From JBBRXJ01 sp038248505 (GTDB taxonomy: Bacteria > Bacteroidota > Bacteroidia > Bacteroidales > JBBRXJ01): DNA of 52,628 nt. The translations under genes were made by a program, and so were the position numbers. Location of the stretch: contig JBBRXJ010000011.1 of assembly GCA_038248505.1 (NCBI GenBank), forward strand, positions 1-52,628, given 5' to 3'. Below are positions 9,766 through 19,230 of the stretch, piece after piece; position 1 is the first letter of the stretch; each line of letters begins with the position of its first letter. The notes beneath the pieces were generated by a model. The model saw only the letters and a list, made by a program, of their open reading frames with translations, did not search any database and was not told where the DNA came from.

Positions 9766-10689
9766 ATGAGAGACAATAAAACCAAACTAATTCTTAAAGC
9801 TTCATGGATAAGCTTTGGAGGCAATGGAATACTAGCTGTTCTTAAAATATCAGTTGGTTTATTTGCTGGTAGCCTCGCTGTAGTAGGTGATGGTATTGAC
9901 TCATCAATTGACGTTATTATATCGCTCATTACAATATTAACCGCAGGAATAATTAGCAAACCACCAGATAAAGAACATGCATTTGGGCATGAGAAGGCTG
10001 ACTCCATTGCAGCTAAAACCTTATCGTTTTTCATATTCTATGCGGGGATGCAATTATTAATCTCTTCCATACAACGTTTAATGCATCCTGAAGAAACTCA
10101 AATACCACAGATGACTGCGGTTATAGTTACACTTTTCTCTATTGCTGGTAAAATGTTTCTTGCCTTATATCAATATAAAATTGGCAAAAAAACAGATAGT
10201 ACTATGCTCATTGCCAATGCAAAAAACATGAAGTACGATGTACTTATTTCGTCAACCGTATTAATTGGCTTGCTTGTTTCAAAATACTTGAACATGCCAA
10301 TTGCAGATCCAATAGCCGCATTAGTCTTAAGTATTATTGTTTTAAAAGGAGCCATTGAAATTTTTCTCGACACCAATATTGAACTAATGGATGGTGTTAA
10401 AAACCCCAAAATATACAATCATATTTTTGAAGCCGTTGAAGAAGTAAAAGGTGCCTATAATGCACATAGAGTTAGAAGTAAACAAATTGGTAATGCCTAT
10501 ATGATTATTATGGATATTGAGGTAGATGGAACTACTCCACTAAAAGAAGCTCATGAAATTGCCAATAAGGTGGAAACAAAAATTAGAGAAAAAGTGGACA
10601 ATATTTATGATATTATTGTACATATTGAGCCTTTAGGAGATATCGAAAAAAACGAGCGCCTTGGATTTTGTAAGCATGATGTAGAATAA
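9766..10689 (+). CDS. CDF-family cation efflux protein, FieF-like, with altered metal site
   Basis: A second cation diffusion facilitator, 16 bp after the first and clearly of another subfamily. The second-segment site GDGIDSSID gives D45 and D49, as in FieF/MntE types, and HAFGHEKADSIAA follows. In the fifth segment the usual HxxxD is NMKYD (N153, D157), so the zinc-type histidine is replaced by asparagine. This argues against a plain zinc exporter and fits an Fe2+ or Mn2+ preference, but specificity cannot be fixed by sequence alone. The C-terminal domain (AYNAHRVRSKQIGNAYMIIM) is of the CDF dimerisation type. It is the last gene of the lgt operon, and no clear terminator is visible. Confidence 0.9.
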   Translation: MRDNKTKLILKASWISFGGNGILAVLKISVGLFAGSLAVVGDGIDSSIDVIISLITILTAGIISKPPDKEHAFGHEKADSIAAKTLSFFIFYAGMQLLISSIQRLMHPEETQIPQMTAVIVTLFSIAGKMFLALYQYKIGKKTDSTMLIANAKNMKYDVLISSTVLIGLLVSKYLNMPIADPIAALVLSIIVLKGAIEIFLDTNIELMDGVKNPKIYNHIFEAVEEVKGAYNAHRVRSKQIGNAYMIIMDIEVDGTTPLKEAHEIANKVETKIREKVDNIYDIIVHIEPLGDIEKNERLGFCKHDVE

Positions 10690-10792
10690 GTTTGTAGAGA
10701 AAACAACGGCAACGTTGCATAACAAGATATTTATAAAACTATAAACATTATCGAAAAGTGATAAGCTGACGCATTACTTATTGATAGATCGC

Positions 10793-11506
10793 TTATTGCT
10801 CAAGGTCTTTTTTCACATCAGGCCAACTGTGAAGATAAAAGTATACTGATATTTTACTATAAGAATACTGATCTTTGGAGTAGTCTTTTCCATAAGGAAA
10901 AAACTCGCTTTTAGAGAAACGATCAATCTCTTCAAATGAAGCCTCTAAATTATGATTATAGGCCGATGAGTAAAAACGAATCATATCTGATCGCGACTCC
11001 CACTTCAGATTTCCAAAACGATCATTCATTACAGCATAAAAACATTTTAAGTAGAAAAGTTGCCAGTCTGATCTTTTTAACCGTGCAATTCGTTCAGTTC
11101 GTATTCCAATTTCATCTGTAGCGCTGTAGCGATACACTCTATTATATTTAGCATCGATTGATTGTGACTGCTTGGTATAATGTTCTAGCTTTTCTACAAA
11201 TGAGGGTTTCATTTGAAAATGGCCAATAGAAAAATCAGCCTTTTCTTTACCATAATGAATATAAATAACCTCATTAGCGGTTTCTTGAAAGAAATCAATT
11301 AGATACGAATAACGGATAAGCTCAGGAAAAGCTACAGAAAGCATAACTTCCTTCTCCCCTTCCCTTTGATCGAGCGATTGGTTAATTTCAAATCGGTGTT
11401 CATTTATATAGCCTAATGCTTGATCGTAGCCAGTGGTGAAAATAGTTTCATAACGTGGTGAAATCAGCAATAAAAGCGGACCATATAAGAAATAAATTAA
11501 TGCCAT
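10793..11506 (-). CDS. Conserved hypothetical protein, possibly lysozyme-like
   Basis: A protein of 237 aa whose N-terminus (MALIYFLYGPLLLLIS) looks like an uncleaved signal or anchor. The core reads AFPELIRYSYLIDFFQE, then HYGKEKADFSIGHFQMKPSFV. A glutamate in FPELIRY followed by a glycine-phenylalanine-glutamine block (SIGHFQMKP) recalls the goose-lysozyme and lytic transglycosylase pattern. I infer a peptidoglycan-related role with low confidence. A well-formed promoter lies directly upstream, so it is probably transcribed by itself. It follows the broken mannosidase gene. Confidence 0.6.
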   Translation of the reverse strand: MALIYFLYGPLLLLISPRYETIFTTGYDQALGYINEHRFEINQSLDQREGEKEVMLSVAFPELIRYSYLIDFFQETANEVIYIHYGKEKADFSIGHFQMKPSFVEKLEHYTKQSQSIDAKYNRVYRYSATDEIGIRTERIARLKRSDWQLFYLKCFYAVMNDRFGNLKWESRSDMIRFYSSAYNHNLEASFEEIDRFSKSEFFPYGKDYSKDQYSYSKISVYFYLHSWPDVKKDLEQ

Positions 11507-11525
11507 TTGATACTATAAAGAAATT

Positions 11526-11557
11526 CAAATTTACAAAATATCCAAACACGAGTCAAA
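11526..11557 (-). promoter_or_regulatory. Consensus Bacteroidota promoter for the 237-aa gene
   Basis: On the minus strand TTTG (11554-11557) is followed after 20 bases by TAAATTTG (11526-11533). This is a full match to the -33/-7 pattern. The start codon lies 19 bases past the -7 element. The promoter starts only 2 bp after the stop codon of the mannosidase frame. Confidence 0.65.
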
Positions 11558-11559
11558 TT

Positions 11560-12654
11560 TTATCTCTCGTTCAAGCAATGAATTTGAGGTATTTCAAAAT
11601 TATTAGAAGAATGTAATACTTCAATAATTTTATGCTCATTGGGTAGCAAATTAATACAGTTATCGCTGTATCTCTGACCATTGGCTTCACTTAAAAAAAC
11701 AAAAAGAGCTAATTTATCAGACGAAATTGAGTATTTTTTCTTATTAATAGCCGTCACTTTAAGTTTTGGAACCTCAAGGGTTAAATCTATAAAAGTAAGC
11801 CATAATCCATCTGATTCTGAGATTATTGACGTATTATTTTTAAGCTGTGCTCTTAGGATAAGATTGCGTAAATTTTTCAATTCAGCTTGAATATTTATTT
11901 CTGAAACCAAAACAGACGCTCCCGCCTTCAAAATAAATTTAAGCGAATCCTGTCGTAAAATGGAAGCATCAAAATTATATAGTTTCCAATTTAAGTTCAA
12001 ACTGCTATCTTTTTTAATATCCGAAACAGCATAGATACGTGCCATCAGAGAATCACAAACAACAAAAACAGCAATAGGCTGAAAAGCCTTTTTAACAGCA
12101 TAATGTGAAGGCTTCCATTGCCCTTGATAATCAACAGTAGACCATGACATGGTAGGCCAGCAATCATCAATTTGCCAAAACAAACTGCCCATACAATTGG
12201 GTTTATTTATACGATGATACATTATTGCATTAGAGAGACCATACGCATGCATAATCATACTTGTATTTACAAAATCGTTAAATCCTTTTGGCTTTTTAAA
12301 ATACATATTTATATAATACTCCATATTATTTGTACCGTTATAGCCAGGCTTAATCCAATTCATTTGGATTCGTTGACGGTGCATCATCAGAGGAGCGTAA
12401 ATACCAGTATCACTACTCTCAGCAAATGAATTTATGCAAGCCATTTCAGGAAAAGACTGCATTCCATATTCACTAACAAAAGGGGCCGTATTAATTCCGT
12501 ATTTTTTAAACGGCTTAAATGAAAACCAAACAGACCAATCATGCTCGTCTCCTGACTTTCGATCAGGAATGGTATCGCCATAAGAAGATGGCGAAGACGA
12601 CCAATATGAGATTTGATTATCATATTTTTTAACAGCCGAGGGAAAGTATATCAA
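11560..12654 (-). pseudogene. GH2 beta-mannosidase, C-terminal fragment (frameshifted)
   Basis: This holds the second half of a beta-mannosidase, including the nucleophile block APFVSEYGMQSFPEM, then FWQIDDCWPTMSWSTVDY, which is typical of family GH2 mannosidases. True homology starts at PSAVKKYDNQISYWSSSPS; the TTG at 12654 is only where the frame opens. The preceding fragment reads into this one if one base is removed from ACTTTCC around 12643-12645, giving FLDILPSAVKKYD. The remaining C-terminal beta-sandwich is open to 11560. The protein would be a secreted or lipid-anchored exo-enzyme releasing mannose from beta-mannosides. Confidence 0.85.
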
Positions 12655-13900
12655 GAAATACTTTTCGATAGGTTTGATACAAGAATTTTAAAATTTCAGT
12701 ATCATAATTATTTCTCCAGTTCCAATTATACCAAGCAATTAAATTTTCATTATTACCACACCAAAGAGCCATACAAGGATGATTTCGCAAACGTTTTACA
12801 TTATATTCTGCTTCTTTACGAATATCATTCAAATGGCCGGTATCGCCTTGTACAAGCCCACAGGCAAACATAAAATCATGCCAAATAAGTACCCCCTTCT
12901 TATCGCATAGACTATAAAAAATATCATCCTCATAAATAGCGCCTCCCCAAACACGAAGCATATTCATGTTTGCACCAATGGCATCATTCAATACACGTTC
13001 ATATTTATCAATGTGACCCGATGGTTTTAAGATATCAGGCGGAATGTAATTTGCACCTCGAGAGAACACTGCAACGCCATTCAGTTTAAAATAAAACGTT
13101 CGTCCGTTAAGTGTTGAGTCTTGAATCAATTCGAGCTTACGTACCCCTAATTCAAGTGTTTTAGAATCAATAATTGCCTCTTTTTTAAAAATTTGAATCT
13201 CTATTTTATAAAGGTAAGGATTACCTAAATCCCATGTCCACCATAGCTTTGGATTATTTATCGAAAAAGGAACAAGCACAGAACCAGATGTTAATTTCTC
13301 AGCAACTAACACTCCATTAATTAATACATGTATTTTAAGAGGGATCGAATCGCCTTTAATCTCAATGTAGGCATCATACACCGCCTTCTCATTTGAAATT
13401 TCCTTTGGTGCAAAATAAACATCCTCAATTTTACAATCATCATATGCCTTAAAAAAAACAGATCGCCAAATACCAGATGTCACAATACGTGGGCCCCAAT
13501 CCCAACCATAATGAAAAGGTGCTTTACGAGTAAAAATATTAGTTTGCTGACCAATGGGAGCTTGTTCATTAGAAACTCTTAAGATATAGTTAATTTGTTT
13601 TAACTTTTTCATTCCTTCGTTTACAGGTGAATGAAAATAGAGTCTTAGGCGGTTATTTCCCTTTAGAAGATAGGGTTTTACGTTAATAGTATGAGCAATA
13701 AACATATTATCATCTCGAAATAATAATGAGTCGTTTAAATACACATCACAATAGGTATCGAGACCTTCAAACGTAAGCTCAACATATTTTTTATTGAAAA
13801 TAAGTTTTGATACTTTAAAAGTAGTGGCATATTCCCAATCTTTACGCTCAACCCACTGAATACTATCTTCATTAAAACGGTAGTACGGATTAGGGATCAA
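12629..13900 (-). pseudogene. GH2 beta-mannosidase, central fragment (frameshifted at both ends)
   Basis: This covers the sugar-binding and immunoglobulin-like domains and the first part of the TIM barrel. Blocks seen are RKDWEYATTFKV, FTRKAPFHYGWDWGPR, RGANYIPPD, RVWGGAIYEDD and the acid/base site CGNNEN. The frame begins at a TTG at 13900 that is not a real start. Upstream residues lie in another frame and join it as LLKNNLIPNPYYR if one A is removed from the 7-A run at 13905-13911. At its 3' end the frame slips at about 12644. The catalytic residues of the reassembled gene are all present, so loss of function is due only to the shifts. Confidence 0.85.
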
Positions 13901-13901
13901 A

Positions 13902-14074
13902 TTATTTTTTTAATAAGTCAAGATGTACAGTACCCGGCATAGAAGCATTATACCATTGATCCTTATCGGATTGATGAAATTTCCAATTATCATTAATTTC
14001 TTTAACAATAAGAGTTTTATTCTCTTTGCATGAAAATAAAAGAAGGATAGGAATTAAAAAAAAAGAAACCTCAT
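13902..14074 (-). pseudogene. GH2 beta-mannosidase, signal peptide and N-terminal fragment
   Basis: From an ATG at 14072-14074 the expected product is a lipoprotein signal (FFLIPILLLFSC). It is followed by WKFHQSDKDQWYNASMPGTV, the standard N-terminus of these mannosidases. To keep frame, the 9-T run (plus strand A run at 14056-14064) would need 10 bases; as written, the ATG frame meets TAA at once. The frame then ends at TAA 13902-13904, after the 7-A run. So the gene carries three separate single-base faults, two of them in homopolymers. Confidence 0.7.
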
Positions 14075-14157
14075 AAATATAAATTAATATTTACTAATTT
14101 TTCATGATAAATAGATAATGCTTAAAACATTAACTGAACTCACCAAATTTCAAAATA

Positions 14158-14985
14158 CTAGAACCATTCAGACCCTTTATCGTATTTTTTCATTACATTT
14201 TGGCTCATGCCCATTGCCGAAAACCCACCATCATGAAAGATATTTTGCATGGTAACCTTACGAGATAAATCACTAAACATCACTAAGCAAAAATCGGCAC
14301 AATCATCGGCAGAGGCATTACCTAGAGGAGACATACGTTCGGTAAAATCAACAAGAAAATCAAAGCCTTTAATACCGCTACCAGCAGTAGTTAGCGTAGG
14401 TGATTGTGAAATGGTATTTACACGAACTTTCTTTTCTGTACCATAAATATAACCAAAACTACGACCAATTGATTCAAGAATGGCTTTTGCCTCACCCATA
14501 TCATTATAATTATGAATGGTTTTTTGTGCTGCAATATACGTGAGAGCAACAACGGAACCCCATTCACTTATAGCGTCAAGCCTCTTCGCAATTTGTAACA
14601 TCTTATGAAAAGACAAAGCAGAAATATCAATTGTTTTTAGGAAATAATCATAATCTAAATCGTCATACGCTTTACCCTTTCGAACATTCATTGACATACC
14701 AATAGAGTGCAGCACAAAATCAATTTTACCATCAAGAATCTCCATACTACGAATAAACAAATTTTCAAGATCCACCAAACTAGTAGCATCCGCAGCAACC
14801 ACCTCTGAGCCAGTTTTGGCTGCGAGTTCATTTAATGTACCCATTCGTATTGAAACCGCAGTATTCGTTAATACAAATTTGGCTCCTTCTTCATGTGCTT
14901 TTTCAGCAACTTTCCATGCAATACTTTTATCATTCAATGCACCAAATATGATACCTCTTTTTCCCTTCAGTAAATTATACGCCAT
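14158..14985 (-). CDS. fabI: Enoyl-[acyl-carrier-protein] reductase (NADH)
   Basis: Reduces the trans-2-enoyl-ACP double bond in each round of type II fatty acid synthesis. It is a short-chain dehydrogenase of the FabI class: GIIFGALNDKSIAW is the FabI-type cofactor loop at about 11-24. The catalytic tyrosine is in VALTYIAAQK (Y150) and the Y-x6-K pair is YNDMGEAK (Y160, K167). The C-terminal FHDGGFSAMGM is conserved. The length of 275 aa is normal. It lies after recN on the same strand with a 74-bp gap, so it may have its own promoter. This enzyme class is the usual triclosan target. Confidence 0.96.
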   Translation of the reverse strand: MAYNLLKGKRGIIFGALNDKSIAWKVAEKAHEEGAKFVLTNTAVSIRMGTLNELAAKTGSEVVAADATSLVDLENLFIRSMEILDGKIDFVLHSIGMSMNVRKGKAYDDLDYDYFLKTIDISALSFHKMLQIAKRLDAISEWGSVVALTYIAAQKTIHNYNDMGEAKAILESIGRSFGYIYGTEKKVRVNTISQSPTLTTAGSGIKGFDFLVDFTERMSPLGNASADDCADFCLVMFSDLSRKVTMQNIFHDGGFSAMGMSQNVMKKYDKGSEWF

Positions 14986-15059
14986 CTTTTCTCTATATTA
15001 GTTTATATCTCAAATAAAATTAAATATACTGATCTTTTACTAGTATTAAAACATGATAT

Positions 15060-16718
15060 TTATCGCCTTAATAATAATTCACGTGCATTACTCATAGCTG
15101 CTTCAGTAATAGCCTCTCCACTAAGCATTTTAGCTATTTCAATTAAACGCTCATCTTCATTTAATCTCTTAATATATGTGCTTGTAGCTTTTTGATCGTC
15201 TTTTTTATACACAAAATAGTGATTATTTGCTTTTGAGGCCACCTGAGGTAAATGAGTAATACATATCACCTGCATATTAGATGCCATTGAACGTATAATA
15301 TTACCCATTTTATCAGCAATTTCGCCAGAAACACCCGCATCAATCTCATCAAAAATAATAGTTGGCAATGCCATTTTGGAACAAACCAAATATTTTAGAC
15401 TCAGCATAAAACGTGAAATCTCACCCCCAGAAGCAACTTTGGCAATATCTTTTAATGCCTCATTTTTATTTGCCGAAAATAGAAACTGAATTTTATCAGC
15501 ACCTGTTGATATAAGTTCACTTGTTGGCTCAATAGCAATTTTAAATACAGCATTTGAAATACCTAACTGTTTTAAAATGTCAGCAATATTTGATTCTGTA
15601 GGAGCTATCATTTGGGCACGTAAATCTGATACTTCAGCAGTTAAAAACTCAAGCTTTGTTTTCATTTCTTGAATTTGAGTTCTCATTTTATCAAGACGCT
15701 CACCCGAATTCCCAATTATATCGAGTTTTTTTGCCAAATCTTCTTTAAAAGCAATCAATTCATCTACAGTTTGAATCTTATATTTCTGTTGTAAAGAATA
15801 GATCAAATCTAAACGTTCTTTAATATATGTTAGCTTTTCAGCATCATGATCGATTGAATCAGATTGACGATTCATTTCGGCAGCTAAATCCTTTAATTCA
15901 ATATATGTTTGATTTACACGATCAGTAAGATCTTTTGCTTTGGGGTAATGAGCAGAAATTCGAGATAAACATTCACGGACTTCTTTTAACTGTACAAGAA
16001 CAGCAATTTCCTCATCAGATAATATAGTAGCTGCTCGTAATAATGATTGTTTTATTTCTTCGGAATGTTCCATTGCTTGCAAATCTTGCTCCGCGAGCTC
16101 TTGTTCTCCTGAAATAAGATTTGCTTGGTTTAATTGATCGTATTGATATTGCCAATAATCTTTATCTGCTTGCTCTTTATTTATCTGATCATTTATTGTT
16201 TGGTATGATGCAATTAGGGTTTTATATTCAATAAATTGCCGAGAGTATACAGCGACCTTGTCTAAAGAACCTGCAAGAGTATCAACAATATTTAACTGAA
16301 AAAGATTATCCCCAAGATCTAAATTCTCATGCTGAGAATGCAGATCAACCAAGCGAATAGCAAGCTCCCGAAGCATATTAAGATTAAACGGGGAATCATT
16401 TATAAACGCTCTCGATTTTCCATCAGGCATAATTTCTCTTCTAATGATTGTGTTATCATCATAGTCGATATCATATTTTTTGAAAAATGATTTTATATTA
16501 TACGAACGAATATCGAAAACACCTTCAATAATAGCTTTACGTTCAACATCACGTAATACAGAACGATCAGCACGTTGGCCTAAAAGCATTGATAAAGCGC
16601 CCATAATGATAGATTTACCAGCACCTGTTTCACCTGTAATAATTGATAAACCATCTGAGAATTTTATTTCCAGATTAGTTATAAGTGCATAGTTTTGTAT
16701 TGAAAGGCTTTTGAGCAT
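15060..16718 (-). CDS. recN: DNA repair protein RecN
   Basis: An SMC-like ATPase that acts in double-strand-break repair with RecA. The Walker A motif GETGAGKS lies at 29-36. A long coiled-coil region spans roughly 150-370, and the ABC signature SGGEISRFMLSLKYL and Walker B IIFDEIDAGVSGEIADKM are near the C-terminus, followed by ITHLPQVAS. The length of 552 aa is standard. It follows the DUF4835 gene by 13 bp in the conserved bamD-rpoZ-coaBC-DUF4835-recN order of Bacteroidota. Confidence 0.96.
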   Translation of the reverse strand: MLKSLSIQNYALITNLEIKFSDGLSIITGETGAGKSIIMGALSMLLGQRADRSVLRDVERKAIIEGVFDIRSYNIKSFFKKYDIDYDDNTIIRREIMPDGKSRAFINDSPFNLNMLRELAIRLVDLHSQHENLDLGDNLFQLNIVDTLAGSLDKVAVYSRQFIEYKTLIASYQTINDQINKEQADKDYWQYQYDQLNQANLISGEQELAEQDLQAMEHSEEIKQSLLRAATILSDEEIAVLVQLKEVRECLSRISAHYPKAKDLTDRVNQTYIELKDLAAEMNRQSDSIDHDAEKLTYIKERLDLIYSLQQKYKIQTVDELIAFKEDLAKKLDIIGNSGERLDKMRTQIQEMKTKLEFLTAEVSDLRAQMIAPTESNIADILKQLGISNAVFKIAIEPTSELISTGADKIQFLFSANKNEALKDIAKVASGGEISRFMLSLKYLVCSKMALPTIIFDEIDAGVSGEIADKMGNIIRSMASNMQVICITHLPQVASKANNHYFVYKKDDQKATSTYIKRLNEDERLIEIAKMLSGEAITEAAMSNARELLLRR

Positions 16719-16731
16719 TTAAAAATATAAT

Positions 16732-17649
16732 CTAGTTCTCGCTTCCTTTTATCTTATTATATTTTTCCGAATTTGAAGGATCTACTTCAGATAAAATTCT
16801 AATAACACGTTGTTTTTCATCCATAGGTGATTCAGAAAAAACATCAACAAACTCTTCCGATTTAGCATCAAACATTATCTTAAGTACATGCATAAATGGA
16901 TCGGGTTTTGTGCGATACAATTTCTGTAACAATTCAATATCTTTGGCCATTTGGGCGCGTGATTCATTTGATTTATCTGCCATATTATCAAGCCCTAAGC
17001 GATGATAATTGTATAAGAAATCACGCATAGGCTTATACTTTGAATCTATAAGATTGTTCACCAACCAATATCTATTTTTATGTTCATTGCTTTCAAAAGC
17101 TTTCCATCCTTTCTCTTTAGCATTTTGAGCATTGGTAACAATTGTTTCTGCTTTTTGATAAAATTCACTTCCGCCTTCAGAAGAGTACGAATCATAATCG
17201 AGGCCAATAATTATATATGCATAAAAAGCAAGCATTGATGCCAAGTTATTAGTAAACGTAGCTGGTGTAAACTCAATCGGCTCATTTTCTGTATAAATAA
17301 ACTGAACATCATTATCTTTATAATTTAACAACACAGAATTATATGAGGAGTTAAAAATGGGACGGCTCGATTGAATCTGCATTGTTCCTTTAAATTCATT
17401 TTGGGATACTTGTTGATCAAGATTTATAAGGATAGAACATTCAATGCGTTCATCAATTGAGAATACATTATTGGTCCATTTAGTATTGTTCATAAATTCA
17501 TAAAGAGTCGTTTGCATCTCATCAAAGATTTGACGTTCGCTCGTTTGAATTTTGCTATATACAACACTAATCATACAACGTAACTCTTGTGCTTGTATTT
17601 TAACATTGAATAATGCTAAAAGGAATAAAAATAATAAAGTCTTTTTCAT
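16732..17649 (-). CDS. DUF4835 family secreted protein
   Basis: A Bacteroidota-specific exported protein of unknown function. An N-terminal signal peptide (MKKTLLFLFLLALFNVKIQAQ) is followed by the family core: IDERIECSILINLDQQ, FKGTMQIQSSRPIFNSSYNS and NLASMLAFYAYIIIGLDYDS. The C-terminal part is helical and lacks membrane segments, so it is probably periplasmic. Its fixed place between coaBC and recN, 4 bp after coaB, is a phylum-wide pattern. I cannot give a function. Confidence 0.85.
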   Translation of the reverse strand: MKKTLLFLFLLALFNVKIQAQELRCMISVVYSKIQTSERQIFDEMQTTLYEFMNNTKWTNNVFSIDERIECSILINLDQQVSQNEFKGTMQIQSSRPIFNSSYNSVLLNYKDNDVQFIYTENEPIEFTPATFTNNLASMLAFYAYIIIGLDYDSYSSEGGSEFYQKAETIVTNAQNAKEKGWKAFESNEHKNRYWLVNNLIDSKYKPMRDFLYNYHRLGLDNMADKSNESRAQMAKDIELLQKLYRTKPDPFMHVLKIMFDAKSEEFVDVFSESPMDEKQRVIRILSEVDPSNSEKYNKIKGSEN

Positions 17650-17653
17650 TTTG

Positions 17654-18294
17654 CTAAATGTATTCGGTTATTACGTTTGCAATATCTTCAGCAACCGCAA
17701 CTTTACTTTTCAAGTCAAATTTACGCATAATATTATTACGGTCAATGATGGTAATTTTATTCGTATCAAATCCAAAACCCGCACCAACATCACGCAAAGA
17801 ATTCAACACAATAAGGTCAAGGTTTTTGGTCTTCATTTTTTTAGTCGCATTATTTATTTCATTGTCCGTTTCAAGGGCAAAACCCACCAAATATTGCTTG
17901 GATGTTTTTAATTCGCCTAATGCAGCAGCAATATCTCTGTTTGCTTCTAATTCAATAGATAAACTCGAATTTTCACGTTTTATTTTATTTTTGGAAAAAG
18001 AAGCAGGACGATAATCAGCAACTGCAGCCGCCATAATTGCCAAATCAGAAAATGGAAACTCCATTTTACAAACACTAAACATCTGTTCAGCACTCACTAC
18101 GTTAATTCTTTTAATATTACCAGGAGGTGTAGGAATAGCAACAGGGCCAGCAATAAGAACAACCTCAGCCCCGCGAGCAGCAAAAACTTCAGCAAGGGCA
18201 AAACCCATTTTACCTGATGAGGAATTTCCTATAAAGCGAACAGGGTCAATGGCTTCATACGTTGGGCCTGCTGTAATAAGAACCTTTAAGCCTT
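17654..18294 (-). CDS. coaBC: CoaBC, phosphopantothenate-cysteine ligase half (separate frame)
   Basis: This is the CoaB half of the bifunctional enzyme that makes phosphopantothenoylcysteine, an early step to coenzyme A. In this frame the reading runs from the poly-A run through LKVLITAGPTYEAIDPVRFI, then NSSSGKMGFALAEVFAARGA. Later conserved blocks are AAVADYRP, KTSKQYLVGFALET, LDLIVLN and the C-terminal ATVAEDIA-like VAVAEDIANVI. An ATG lies at 18208, but starting there would drop the nucleotide-binding TAGPT segment. The true protein must therefore continue from the CoaC half. The two halves are separated by a one-base shift in an 11-A run (18298-18308). Confidence 0.85.
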
Positions 18295-18879
18295 GTGTTT
18301 TTTTTTTTCTAAAACAAGTTTTTTACTTGTTTTAGAAGAAATAAGAATTTCAATGAGATTTGATACTATATTTTCAGGCTCTTCCATCCTTCCCTTACCC
18401 TGCAAGCCACTGGCTAAAGCACCTGATGCGGGCTCTATGATATGATTACCACGCTGGCGAAGTATATCAATATTATTTAACGTAGCAGGGTGTTTGAACA
18501 TATTCAAATCCATTGCAGGAGCAATTACGACAGGGCATGTAACTGATAAATAAGTAGTAAGCAGAAGATTATCTGCCAAGCCCCAGGCCATTTTTGCCAT
18601 TGTATTTGCAGTAACGGGTGCAATAAGCATCGCATCGGCCCACGTTGCTAAATCGACGTGACTATGCCATGTCCCATCAGTAGCATTAAAAAAATCCATA
18701 TCGACAGGATTACCAGTGAGAGCAGACATAGTAACAGGGGTAATAAAATCAGATGCATAAGGAGTCATTACAACACGAACCTCAGCACCATTTTTCATTA
18801 ATAAACGAGCAAGAATAGCTGATTTATAAGCAGCTATACTTCCGGTTATGCCCAATATAATTTTCTTGCCTTTAAGCAC
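18286..18879 (-). CDS. coaBC: CoaBC, phosphopantothenoylcysteine decarboxylase half
   Basis: The CoaC flavoprotein half, which decarboxylates phosphopantothenoylcysteine to phosphopantetheine. It begins MLKGKKIILGITGSIAAYKS with the FMN-binding GSIAAYK. It carries the family histidine in WHSHVDLATWADAM, the ANTMAKMAWGLADNLL block, and PAMDLNMF. The frame ends in LEKKKHKA at a TGA/TAA just after the 11-A run. One more A would continue it as KKKTQGLKVLITAGPT into the CoaB half. It starts 8 bp after rpoZ. Confidence 0.92.
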   Translation of the reverse strand: MLKGKKIILGITGSIAAYKSAILARLLMKNGAEVRVVMTPYASDFITPVTMSALTGNPVDMDFFNATDGTWHSHVDLATWADAMLIAPVTANTMAKMAWGLADNLLLTTYLSVTCPVVIAPAMDLNMFKHPATLNNIDILRQRGNHIIEPASGALASGLQGKGRMEEPENIVSNLIEILISSKTSKKLVLEKKKHKA

Positions 18880-18887
18880 CGAAGGAG

Positions 18888-19217
18888 TTATTTTTTAACT
18901 TTATTCGGATTGCGGAAATATATTTGTCCTTCAAGAAATTCTTGTGTAGCAATAGAATGAGGCTTAGGAAGGCGCTCATAAAATTTAGAAATCTCTATTT
19001 GCTCGCGATTTTCAAAAACTTCCTCAAAGTTATCGGCATAATAGGCGAACTCTTCCAGTTTACGGTCAAGTTCTTCTTTCATTTCTTTATTAATCTGATT
19101 GGCTCTTTTTGAAATTACCACAATACTTTCATATAGATTGCCAGTAGGGCATTCTAATTCGTCAATGTTGCGGGTTACTGTGCTAGCAGGAGCTTTAGAT
19201 TTTTTATAGTCTATCAT
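18888..19217 (-). CDS. rpoZ: RNA polymerase omega-like subunit (Rpb6 family)
   Basis: A small Bacteroidota-type omega/Rpb6 protein that would aid assembly of RNA polymerase. It starts best at the ATG at 19217 (MIDYKKSKAPASTVTRNI), 13 bp after the bamD stop. An ATG at 19256 would overlap bamD and add an unrelated peptide. The omega core is in GNLYESIVVISKRANQINKEM. The C-terminal part (YERLPKPHSIATQEFLEG) is typical of the phylum version. It is co-transcribed with bamD and coaBC. Confidence 0.82.
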   Translation of the reverse strand: MIDYKKSKAPASTVTRNIDELECPTGNLYESIVVISKRANQINKEMKEELDRKLEEFAYYADNFEEVFENREQIEISKFYERLPKPHSIATQEFLEGQIYFRNPNKVKK

Positions 19218-19230
19218 TACCTTATTTGTA

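Noticed and set aside
10700..10730. GCAACGTTGC palindrome as terminator of the lgt operon
   Set aside because: It is a short self-complementary site without loop or T tract, not enough for a terminator or operator call.
12172..12429. Plus-strand frames inside the mannosidase region as separate genes
   Set aside because: They are antisense to clear GH2 coding sequence, have low-complexity unusual composition and no promoter or homologous motif.
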